From an uncultured Anaerotruncus sp. (lineage in GTDB: Bacteria > Bacillota > Clostridia > Oscillospirales > Acutalibacteraceae), in assembly GCA_900539775.1 (NCBI GenBank), contig UQDL01000011.1, positions 1 through 38,886 of the forward strand: 38,886 nt of DNA, in the 5' to 3' direction. Position 1 is the stretch's first letter. Each line of letters opens with the position of its first letter. Positions 25,661 through 31,873 of this stretch are shown here, piece by piece. Below the pieces are notes generated by a model. The model saw nothing but the letters and a program-made list of their open reading frames with translations, was not told where the DNA came from and did not search any database. The translations under genes and the position numbers were made by a program.

Positions 25661-25727
25661 ATAAATTCCTCCTTCAAATTTTGTTGATTGCAAAAACTGC
25701 TCTCACTAATACCCCGGAAAACAAAAA

Positions 25728-25757
25728 AATATAGCTTTAAAACGCTATATTTTTCAA
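25728..25757 (-). promoter_or_regulatory. Candidate promoter with overlapping palindrome for the phage-derived operon
   Basis: On the minus strand TTGAAA (25752-25757) and TATATT (25728-25733) are 18 bp apart. The inverted repeat AAATATAGC-8-GCTATATTT (25727-25752) covers the spacer and the -10, so a bound repressor could block it. The same repeat could act as a weak, AT-rich terminator. The rest of 25761-25878 is A/T-rich with no gene. Confidence 0.4.
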
Positions 25758-25876
25758 AAAAATTTCAAAAAAAATTTTTTTATGCGTGATTTATGCATAT
25801 TTTCGACTCAAACACGGTTTGGTTTTGCCTGTTATTTTTTTGTTGCAACCGCACACCGTTAAAAACGGGCACAAAA

Positions 25877-25908
25877 AAAGAGCAAAGGCATAAAACCTTT
25901 GCTCTTTA
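25877..25908 (-). terminator. Terminator of the 25942 membrane-protein gene
   Basis: A perfect stem AGAGCAAAGG/CCTTTGCTCT (25879-25888 with about 25896-25905) is followed on the minus strand by seven T. It isolates the phage-derived operon from transcription coming from the right. Confidence 0.85.
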
Positions 25909-25941
25909 AATCAATATAAAGATTATGTTTTATTAAATTTG

Positions 25942-27801
25942 TTATCTTTGAACATCCGTTGCGGCAACAAACACACCGTTGCTTTCCTCACCTGCCGTAA
26001 CCGTAACCGTGTCTCCGGCGGAAATAAGCAACACATCCATGCAATCCTTAGCGGCGATATAATAATACTTACCGTTTATTTCAAGATAATAATAAGTGTT
26101 GCCGTCATTTACGCTTGTTTTAACGGATTCAACCTTGCCGGTGATTTTTCCGTTTTCTGCATTTTCGCTGCTTTGCTGATTATCACTTGCCTGCGGTGTG
26201 CTCTGAGACTGATTTGAAGAATTATCATCAACAAGATAATCATCCACATTTATATCACTGCTTATTTTTCCCTTATCCTTCATTGCCTGAACATAGTTTT
26301 CAACAGCCGCATTAAGCGCCTTGGCATCACTTTTCATTTCATCAAGCAAGCCTGTGCCTACTATTGTTTTATCGTCAAGATTAACAAGTGCATAGCCCTT
26401 AACCGTGTTGCTGTCGCCATAAAGGCTCATGAAATAAGTTGGCTTGCCGTCTATATCAAGCAAAATAGGAAATGTTGCATAATATTTATAGTTTTGAACG
26501 GCATCCTGAGCAGATTGCTGTGCAGATGCCTCTATAGCACCGCCGTTTTGATAATATCTTGTTTCCTTGGTGCGCCTGTTGCTGAGAATAAATCCGAAAT
26601 TAGATGTATCGCCCTCAGACGAGGTTACACCGGTATATACCCAAATATCATCATCCATTGCAACATATCCATAGCCGTCTGATGCAACATTAACATCGTT
26701 TTGGAAGAAAATAGAATTCCAAAAGCCGTTTTGCAACTTGCCGTAATAATTATATTGCTGCAAAAGAAGTGCCGGAGAATAAACGGCATCCACCCACTCA
26801 AGAGTTTCGCTTGAGCGAACTTCGTCTATATCGTGATAAACGCTTTCACCCGTGATTGCATCAGTTACAACAACACCCTTAACATCCGTGCCTCCGAAAA
26901 GGCCGATCGTTTTATCAAGCACGGCAGTTACCCAATAAGGATGCCCGTCATCTGTTATTTCAAAATTGGGAGTATCCAGAAGCGCAGTGGGATATTGAAA
27001 TCTTATGTGGCGAATAAGCTTTTTATTGAAAAGCTCGGTTGGGCTGTATTTGATGCTGCCGCCGAATTGCTCGTTGCAATTAACAACAGTTACCTTTTGA
27101 GACACAAGATCAACAATCATATATGCCGGCAAACCGTTTTTAGTGTTGTTTACCCATTTAAAGAAATTTGCATATTCAAGGTAAGCAACCCTTACGGGCC
27201 TGCCGTTATAATTTACCATTGTTGTTGTGTCCGACACAACATATTGGCTCTTATACTCGGAAAGTGAGCCAAGCTGCTGGTCTGCAAGAGTAAGTGCTCT
27301 TGATTCATCAACCCTCGGCACGGAATCAATATCTATTTCACTGAAGTCCGTTGAAAAATCGCTGTCTGTTATCGGCATCATTTTGCTGTAAGAGGATGCT
27401 CTGAAAATCGTGGCACCGCAAAGCCAACCGATAAGCATAACAACGGCAAGCACAAGCGCAATTGCAACCGGCACAATTGAACGCTTTTTAATATATTCCC
27501 TGCGTTCTATTTTTTTATTTGCCTTGCAGATAATTGCAAAGAAAACCATAAACAAAGCAAGTATAAGAATTATAAAGGAATAAAGATTTGTATCTTTAAA
27601 ATTCATTGCGGGCAGCATAATATAATATGCAATTCCGCCTGAAATAATTGTGAGTAAAGCCGAAATAAGAAGCTTAATTCCAAGCTTTTCGGGCTTTACT
27701 ATAACTTCAACCTCATCCTTTTTAGGCCATTTGAATTTTGATTTGAAATCGCCGATAACTTCATCGGCATCATAATCCATATTGGGCATTTTTTCGCTCA
27801 T
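25942..27801 (-). CDS. Membrane protein with large extracytoplasmic domain, function unknown
   Basis: This 619-residue protein has three N-terminal hydrophobic helices (about 41-64, 73-93 and 108-132) after a charged cytoplasmic start, followed by ~400 residues predicted outside. That part contains ADQQLGSLSEYKSQYVV, VAYLEYANFFKW and several PYWVTAVLDK-like strand blocks resembling PepSY-type folds. A Ser/Gln/Asn-rich linker (about 530-555) leads to a C-terminal small beta domain with a repeated TYYYLEINGKYYYI pattern, possibly an OB fold. I do not recognise a named family. It has its own promoter and terminator. AGGAGA precedes the ATG. A tape-measure role was considered and rejected. Confidence 0.8.
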   Translation of the reverse strand: MSEKMPNMDYDADEVIGDFKSKFKWPKKDEVEVIVKPEKLGIKLLISALLTIISGGIAYYIMLPAMNFKDTNLYSFIILILALFMVFFAIICKANKKIERREYIKKRSIVPVAIALVLAVVMLIGWLCGATIFRASSYSKMMPITDSDFSTDFSEIDIDSVPRVDESRALTLADQQLGSLSEYKSQYVVSDTTTMVNYNGRPVRVAYLEYANFFKWVNNTKNGLPAYMIVDLVSQKVTVVNCNEQFGGSIKYSPTELFNKKLIRHIRFQYPTALLDTPNFEITDDGHPYWVTAVLDKTIGLFGGTDVKGVVVTDAITGESVYHDIDEVRSSETLEWVDAVYSPALLLQQYNYYGKLQNGFWNSIFFQNDVNVASDGYGYVAMDDDIWVYTGVTSSEGDTSNFGFILSNRRTKETRYYQNGGAIEASAQQSAQDAVQNYKYYATFPILLDIDGKPTYFMSLYGDSNTVKGYALVNLDDKTIVGTGLLDEMKSDAKALNAAVENYVQAMKDKGKISSDINVDDYLVDDNSSNQSQSTPQASDNQQSSENAENGKITGKVESVKTSVNDGNTYYYLEINGKYYYIAAKDCMDVLLISAGDTVTVTAGEESNGVFVAATDVQR

Positions 27802-27850
27802 ATTTAATTCTCCTGTTTTTTAATATGCAAGACTACCCTGCATTTAAAAT

Positions 27851-27879
27851 ATAATAACATATGCATAATTATTATTCAA
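27851..27879 (-). promoter_or_regulatory. Promoter of the 25942 membrane-protein gene
   Basis: On the minus strand TTGAAT (27874-27879) and TATTAT (27851-27856) are 17 bp apart. Confidence 0.6.
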
Positions 27880-27889
27880 CAAAAAATAA

Positions 27890-27923
27890 GCCCCATTGCA
27901 AAATTAACAATTTGCAACGGGGC
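27890..27923 (-). terminator. Terminator of the lipoprotein gene
   Basis: The stem GCCCCATTGCAAA (27890-27902) pairs with TTTGCAACGGGGC (27911-27923) with one mismatch. On the minus strand it is followed by TTATTTTTTG. Confidence 0.8.
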
Positions 27924-27956
27924 GTTAAAAACCGTTTTACTTTAGTTATGCGCTAT

Positions 27957-28928
27957 TTATGCTTGAACAATACCCTTAGTTGTTTTAAGGTATTCTGCAG
28001 ATGAAGGATAAGTTAAATCATAAGAAATCTTAACTTCTGCGCTCTTATCCTTAATAACTGCAACATTTGCATGGTTAACCTGAACATTTACAGCCATATG
28101 GTAATCAGCTGCAGTGATTGTTTTTGTTGCGGGATCAATTGTGATTACACCTGTACCGCCGGTATAGAGAACCTTGCAGTTTTCTTCGGTTGTGCCGCTT
28201 GCCCATGAAAGAGCAGAGATTGAATCAACGGTTGCGCCGATATCGCCGAGAACCTCAAAGAAACGACCCTGAGAGTCTACACCACGCATTGACATTGAGC
28301 CATCCTTGGGAAGTATGGTAAGAACGAGTTTACCGTCCTGCTCTTTAACATTTGCAGCCAAGCAATCATCGGGAGTGAAATATGATGTTCTGAAATCGAA
28401 TTCGCCGGGATCCGTGTCGCTTCCGTTAGAGTTATCAAGCTTGGGATCTCTGTTGTTGCAAGGCGGAAGGCCGTATGTGCCTGCCTGGAATAAGCTGTCT
28501 ACGATGCCGGGAACGATGCCGTTAATAACGGAGTTTTCCTTGCCCTCGATAAGAACAGAGTCAATTTTAAGCTTTTCTTCGCCAAGCAAAGCATAATATG
28601 TTTTTGCTTCGCCGTTTTCAGTGTAAGAAGCTGTTTGAGACTTTGTATTGTTATAGCACTCTACATAGTAGTTAACAACATCTTCAACAGTTTTGAATTC
28701 AACACCGCAATAAGTATTGGGAACGAATTCATCGATAGTTACTTCGGACTGCTTATCTCCTTCGGCAGATGCATCTGCACCGCCGTTTTTATAAGTGCCG
28801 TCCTGAACCTCTTTAATTGCTTTGATTGTTCCGTTTGTTACATAATCGATCTTTGCACAGCCTGCAAGCGCAAAAACGAAGGAAGCAACGAGAACAACGC
28901 AAAGAAGTTTTTTGATTGTTTTCTTCAT
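27957..28928 (-). CDS. Lipoprotein of unknown function
   Basis: This 323-residue protein begins with a lipoprotein signal peptide: MKKTIKK, a hydrophobic core, and lipobox LAGC with the lipidated Cys at 24. The mature part is acidic and contains VNYYVECYNNTKSQTASY and a long C-terminal beta-rich region. It is found on the outer face of the membrane. I recognise no family or catalytic motif. It has a good promoter and terminator and is transcribed alone. Its neighbour at 25942 also has a large external domain, but a link is only a guess. Confidence 0.85.
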   Translation of the reverse strand: MKKTIKKLLCVVLVASFVFALAGCAKIDYVTNGTIKAIKEVQDGTYKNGGADASAEGDKQSEVTIDEFVPNTYCGVEFKTVEDVVNYYVECYNNTKSQTASYTENGEAKTYYALLGEEKLKIDSVLIEGKENSVINGIVPGIVDSLFQAGTYGLPPCNNRDPKLDNSNGSDTDPGEFDFRTSYFTPDDCLAANVKEQDGKLVLTILPKDGSMSMRGVDSQGRFFEVLGDIGATVDSISALSWASGTTEENCKVLYTGGTGVITIDPATKTITAADYHMAVNVQVNHANVAVIKDKSAEVKISYDLTYPSSAEYLKTTKGIVQA

Positions 28929-28981
28929 TACTTGGTACCCCTTTCAGTACGAACTAAGCATAACTAAATTGCTACTATCTA

Positions 28982-29010
28982 AATTTATTATAAATTCGTC
29001 AAAAAGTCAA
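28982..29010 (-). promoter_or_regulatory. Promoter of the lipoprotein gene
   Basis: On the minus strand TTGACT (29005-29010) and TAAATT (28982-28987) are 17 bp apart, giving a ~45-base leader. Confidence 0.6.
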
Positions 29011-29063
29011 TACCAAAAATGGAAATTGACCAAATTATTCTCATTTCTTTAGCGCATATAGTG

Positions 29064-29092
29064 TTGTTATTTCAAATTTTCTGTGTTATACT
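29064..29092 (+). promoter_or_regulatory. Promoter of the zinc-ribbon / C_GCAxxG_C_C unit
   Basis: TTGTTA (29064-29069) and TATACT (29087-29092) are 17 bp apart. The leader to the ATG at 29262 is about 165 bases long, which leaves room for the small ORF described below. Confidence 0.65.
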
Positions 29093-29142
29093 TGCTTTAA
29101 ATACAAAATATCGGCAAGGCAGGCAACGAAATTATTATATTC

Positions 29143-29265
29143 ATGCCCGATATTAAATTTCAAAAAACACAATCAAAGTGCATGGCTTATTCAGCTGCAA
29201 ATAAGCCGGCCTTAACATTTAATAACATATACTTTGCAGCGGAAAGGCAACGAAATTTATTATGA
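29143..29265 (+). CDS. Possible 40-codon leader ORF
   Basis: An ATG at 29143 opens 40 residues (MPDIKFQKTQSKCMAYSAAN ...) closed by a TGA that overlaps the next gene's ATG as ATGA. The bases before this ATG (AGGCAACGAAATTATTAT) are repeated almost exactly before the ATG at 29262. Overlap of this kind suggests a coupled leader peptide, but composition and weak ribosome binding leave it uncertain. Confidence 0.35.
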   Translation: MPDIKFQKTQSKCMAYSAANKPALTFNNIYFAAERQRNLL

Positions 29266-29987
29266 GATGTAAAAACTGCGGCTTTGATAACGCTGAAGGC
29301 AGATATATTTGCGAAAACTGCGGATCACCTCTTTTTGATGAGGATAATGAAATCAATCCCGAAAACGATAACGAAAACACAAAAATCATCCCAAACATAT
29401 CTCAGCTTGAAGATGTGGAAAGCGTTTCACCTCAGGGTGAGCCTCCGCATCATGACGGCAACAACGAAGATGATGATGAAGAAAAAAGCAAAAACAAGCG
29501 CAACATTATTATAATAATTGTGCTTGCGGTTATTTTGGTTGCAATGACAGTTGGCATAATCGTTTCCGCCTCTCTAAACAAAGGCAAAGAAACCACTGCT
29601 GCTCCGTCAAGTTCTGTTTCACAAACAAGCGAAACATCAACGGCAAAGCATTCTTCCACAAAGCAGCATACCACAACAACCGAAAAAGAAACAACAACAG
29701 AGCAAACAACAGAAAAGCAAACCGAAAAAGAAACCACAACAAAGCTTGCTAAATATAATGTTTATATTGATGTTGACGGGAACGGCTCCGTTACCGGCGA
29801 CGGCAACTATGAAAAAGGCAAAAAAGTAACTCTTACCGCAACAGCCGATGCCGGATATAAATTTGACGGTTGGTTTGACAATGCAACGGGTGAGCTTGTT
29901 GCATCCGGCAGCAAATACACAGTTAATGTTAATGCGGATGTGCATTTAACCGCAAAGTTTTCAGTATCCGAGGGTGTGCAGCAATGA
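29262..29987 (+). CDS. Zinc-ribbon membrane protein with external InlB-type B-repeat
   Basis: This 241-residue protein has a cytoplasmic zinc ribbon (C3, C6, C17, C20), an acidic linker, one transmembrane helix at about 81-104, a Thr/Glu/Lys-rich extended stalk (about 110-160), and one Listeria-Bacteroides B-repeat (YNVYIDVDGNGSVTGDGNYE to LTAKF, about 165-234). The orientation would place the ribbon inside and the repeat outside. Such zinc-ribbon proteins are common in Clostridia but their role is unknown. It overlaps the following C_GCAxxG_C_C gene as ATGA, so the two are made together. Confidence 0.82.
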   Translation: MRCKNCGFDNAEGRYICENCGSPLFDEDNEINPENDNENTKIIPNISQLEDVESVSPQGEPPHHDGNNEDDDEEKSKNKRNIIIIIVLAVILVAMTVGIIVSASLNKGKETTAAPSSSVSQTSETSTAKHSSTKQHTTTTEKETTTEQTTEKQTEKETTTKLAKYNVYIDVDGNGSVTGDGNYEKGKKVTLTATADAGYKFDGWFDNATGELVASGSKYTVNVNADVHLTAKFSVSEGVQQ

Positions 29988-30427
29988 CAAAAGGTGAAAT
30001 TGCAAAAAAATACTTTGAAAGCGGAAAAAACTGCTCGCAATCCGTGGCTCTTGCCTTTTGCGATGAAATGGGCTTAAATGAAGATTTGGTTGCCAGGCAA
30101 ACAATCGGGTTTGGCGGCGGCATCGGCAGAATGCGAGAGGTGTGCGGCACCGTTTCCGGGATGACATATGTTATTTCAAACCTTTACGGCGGCTGCGGCA
30201 GAGCAGAGGTTTATGCAATGGTGCAAGAGGTTGCAAAAAAATTTGAAGCCGAAAACGGCTCAATCATCTGCCGTGTTTTGCTTGGACTTGATAAAAATGT
30301 GCGCCCTGCGCCGACTCCGGATGCAAGAACCCGGGAATATTACAAAAAGCGCCCCTGCTCAGAGCTTTGTAAAACAGCCGCTGATATACTTGATGAGTTT
30401 ATCAAAAACAAAAGTAACTGCAAATAA
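29984..30427 (+). CDS. C_GCAxxG_C_C family protein
   Basis: This 147-residue protein has the spaced cysteines that define the family: GKNCSQSVALAFC near the start, REVCGTVSGM (the GCAxxG-type motif, here CGTVSG), GSIICRVLLG, and a C-terminal RPCSELC pair. Members are thought to be redox or metal proteins in anaerobes; biochemical function is not established. Translation is coupled to the zinc-ribbon membrane protein. There is no obvious own promoter. Confidence 0.88.
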   Translation: MTKGEIAKKYFESGKNCSQSVALAFCDEMGLNEDLVARQTIGFGGGIGRMREVCGTVSGMTYVISNLYGGCGRAEVYAMVQEVAKKFEAENGSIICRVLLGLDKNVRPAPTPDARTREYYKKRPCSELCKTAADILDEFIKNKSNCK

Positions 30428-30522
30428 ACTTTATCACTCGGTTTAATAAGACTCAAAACCCGACTTAACGCCGAAGCTGTTGCCCTCTTAAAGAAAATTT
30501 CACATATAATGCAAAAAAGCAC

Positions 30523-30551
30523 TTGCATTTTTATTTTGAATGTGTTATATT
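30523..30551 (+). promoter_or_regulatory. tRNA-Arg promoter
   Basis: TTGCAT (30523-30528) and TATATT (30546-30551) are 17 bp apart, placing the start about 20 bases before the tRNA. Confidence 0.7.
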
Positions 30552-30579
30552 ATTCAAGCATTAAATATGTGATGCATTT

Positions 30580-30656
30580 GCGCCGGTAGCTCAGTTGGAT
30601 AGAGTGTCTGGCTACGAACCAGAAGGTCGGGGGTTCGAATCCCTTCCGGCGTACCA
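30580..30656 (+). tRNA. tRNA-Arg (anticodon ACG)
   Basis: A 77-base cloverleaf is visible: acceptor GCGCCGG pairing with CCGGCGT (G-U at the end), D-loop AGCTCAGTTGGAT, anticodon stem-loop TCTGG-CTACGAA-CCAGA giving ACG (inosine-modified in use, reading CGU/CGC/CGA), T-arm GGGTTCGAATCC and an encoded CCA end. It stands alone with a promoter and terminator. Confidence 0.97.
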
Positions 30657-30659
30657 AAA

Positions 30660-30694
30660 AGTCCAAAGCGGATAAATCCGCTTTGGACTTTTTA
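30660..30694 (+). terminator. Terminator after tRNA-Arg
   Basis: A perfect 13-bp stem (30660-30672 with 30677-30689, loop TAAA) is followed by TTTTT. It starts four bases after the CCA. Confidence 0.92.
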
Positions 30695-30801
30695 TTATGT
30701 TGTGATAATATAATACAAAAACCGGTGCACTGCTGTATGGCAATTTTTGAGTAGTAGAACGGTGATTCAGTAATATCTATTATAAATAGTTTTCATGAAA
30801 A

Positions 30802-31125
30802 TTAAAATGTTCTTTTAATTTCTCCGGGTTCGCCTAAAAATCTTTTTGTTTCTTTATCTTTCGGAGTCCAAGCCTGTTCAGGTTCGGGATTACCCGAGCT
30901 TTGTCCGTCTGCAGACTCGCCGCCTTTTCTATATGTATTATCAACATATCCGTAAAAAGTTTTAATATACAAACTGCTGTTTGATTTTTGCAAATTATTC
31001 GTTTTGGCATAATCAACTTCGATTATATCGCCTTTCATTTCGTCAAAGCAGAAATTGAAGCTAGTCAAATCACCCCTTGTCAAAACAAATTGCGTGATTA
31101 AGCAAAGCTCAGCGTTTGCTGACAA
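30802..31125 (-). pseudogene. Orphan ORF, probably a gene fragment
   Basis: A 107-codon open frame encodes a polar protein ending RFLGEPGEIKRTF, with YVDNTYRKGGESADGQ in the middle. It has no clear ribosome binding site, promoter or terminator, and sits in a 760-base stretch without other genes. The Pro/Gly/charged C-terminus is reminiscent of the ends of large secreted or polymorphic-toxin proteins, but I cannot assign it. A decayed 3' fragment is the best reading. Confidence 0.3.
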
Positions 31126-31174
31126 TCACTCCGCATATTTGTCCTCTCACGGCAAATACAAGCATCTTGCCGTG
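31094..31174. other. Non-coding stretch with two inverted repeats
   Basis: An imperfect inverted repeat (GTGATT...AATCAC with inner GCAAA/TTTGC, 31094-31129) and a second one (CACGGCAA/TTGCCGTG, about 31149-31174) lie in the gap between the orphan ORF and the TSCPD gene. Neither has a T tract. No gene is seen between 31126 and 31517. Confidence 0.35.
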
Positions 31175-31344
31175 TAATTATCTTGATTAACTTTATCATA
31201 ACCTATTAAGCTTACATCTTCAAAACTGATTTCTTCTTTTTAACAAGCGGCAGTTTGAACATACCGACGCTGTCAAATCAAACACAATACACCCAAAGCA
31301 ATTTAATTACAAAAAAGCAAGATTCATAATTCAACAAATCTTAA

Positions 31345-31367
31345 CCGGCGAAAATTCGCCGGCTTTT
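31345..31367 (+). terminator. Intrinsic terminator without an obvious upstream plus-strand gene
   Basis: The stem CCGGCGAA/TTCGCCGG (31345-31362) is followed by CTTTTTTAC. There is no plus-strand gene for 650 bases upstream, so it may belong to an unrecognised transcript or be a remnant of a lost gene. Confidence 0.7.
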
Positions 31368-31399
31368 TTACTGTTACTTATATGCAAAGACTGTTGCTG

Positions 31400-31428
31400 T
31401 TTACAATTATGCTTCTGTTTGATATAAT
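31400..31428 (+). promoter_or_regulatory. Promoter of the TSCPD gene
   Basis: TTTACA (31400-31405) and TATAAT (31423-31428) are 17 bp apart, about 85 bases before the ATG. Confidence 0.75.
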
Positions 31429-31517
31429 CGGCATAGATAATTACAAAGCCAAAAAATTATTTTAACAGAGCTTTTATCAAATAATTTAACCAAAACAAAT
31501 TAGCGGAGGTTTAAAAT

Positions 31518-31784
31518 ATGTTTCACTATGATTATTTAACATCCGGCACCTGCTCAAAAATCATCAGCATGGATTTAGACGGAAATGTTGTTCACAATAT
31601 TAAATTCACCGGAGGCTGCAACGGAAATCTTAAGGCAATTTCACTATTGCTTGAAGGAAGCACGGTTGATTACATTGAAAAGAAATTAAGCGGAGTTACC
31701 TGCGGAAGCCGCCAAACATCTTGTTCGGATCAGCTTGCCAAAGCCGCAAGAGCCGCATACAATGCCTCTTTAAGCAAGCGGTAA
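31518..31784 (+). CDS. TIGR03905-type TSCPD domain protein
   Basis: This 88-residue protein has FTGGCNGNLKAISLL, GVTCGSRQTSCSDQLAKA and four cysteines, typical of the stand-alone TSCPD proteins of anaerobic Firmicutes. The TSCPD domain otherwise forms the C-terminus of some ribonucleotide reductases; the single-domain protein's role is unknown. GCGGAGG is upstream of the ATG. It probably precedes pepV in the same transcript. Confidence 0.9.
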   Translation: MFHYDYLTSGTCSKIISMDLDGNVVHNIKFTGGCNGNLKAISLLLEGSTVDYIEKKLSGVTCGSRQTSCSDQLAKAARAAYNASLSKR

Positions 31785-31820
31785 TGAAACAAAATATATA
31801 AAAAACAAAAGCAACCATAC

Positions 31821-31848
31821 TGCCGAATTTTCATTTTTTGAAATTCGG
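31821..31848 (+). other. mRNA hairpin between TSCPD gene and pepV
   Basis: GCCGAATTT pairs with AAATTCGGC across a ten-base loop. There is no T tract, so it is more likely a processing or stability element than a terminator. Confidence 0.4.
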
Positions 31849-31873
31849 CTTCTGCAAAAGCAAAGGAATAAAA

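Larger units (their letters stand above)
15051..25693 (-). mobile_element. Compact phage-derived head-plus-baseplate operon without tail tube, sheath or tape measure
   Basis: Seventeen same-strand ORFs, most overlapping or separated by a few bases, run TerS-like, TerL, portal, protease, decoration, major capsid, connector, stopper, tail terminator, a 36-codon ORF, LysM protein, hub, spike, gp25-like, J, I and fibre. The order is that of PBSX/Mu-like myophages, except that the sheath, tube, chaperone and tape-measure block normally found before the LysM gene is missing. No integrase, repressor, replication, holin or endolysin gene is present, and no att repeat is visible at the ends. Codon and amino-acid usage look like the flanks. 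Likely domesticated; whether it makes particles is unknown. Confidence 0.85.

Noticed and set aside
15051..25693. Extracellular contractile injection system or tailocin
   Set aside because: Those keep sheath and tube and lose the head genes; this cluster has the opposite content, with a full capsid and packaging set and no sheath or tube.
25942..27801. The 619-residue protein next to the phage-derived operon as its missing tape measure
   Set aside because: It has three N-terminal membrane helices, a strand-rich external region rather than a long helix, and its own promoter and terminator, and lies upstream of TerS rather than between tail genes.
27957..28928. Lipoprotein as a superinfection-exclusion or lysis gene of the phage-derived operon
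   Set aside because: It has independent promoter and terminator, is separated by another transcription unit, and shows no motif linking it to phage functions.
30580..30656. tRNA-Arg as attachment site of the phage-derived operon
   Set aside because: The operon ends 5 kb away with unrelated genes between, and no repeat of the tRNA 3' end is visible near it.
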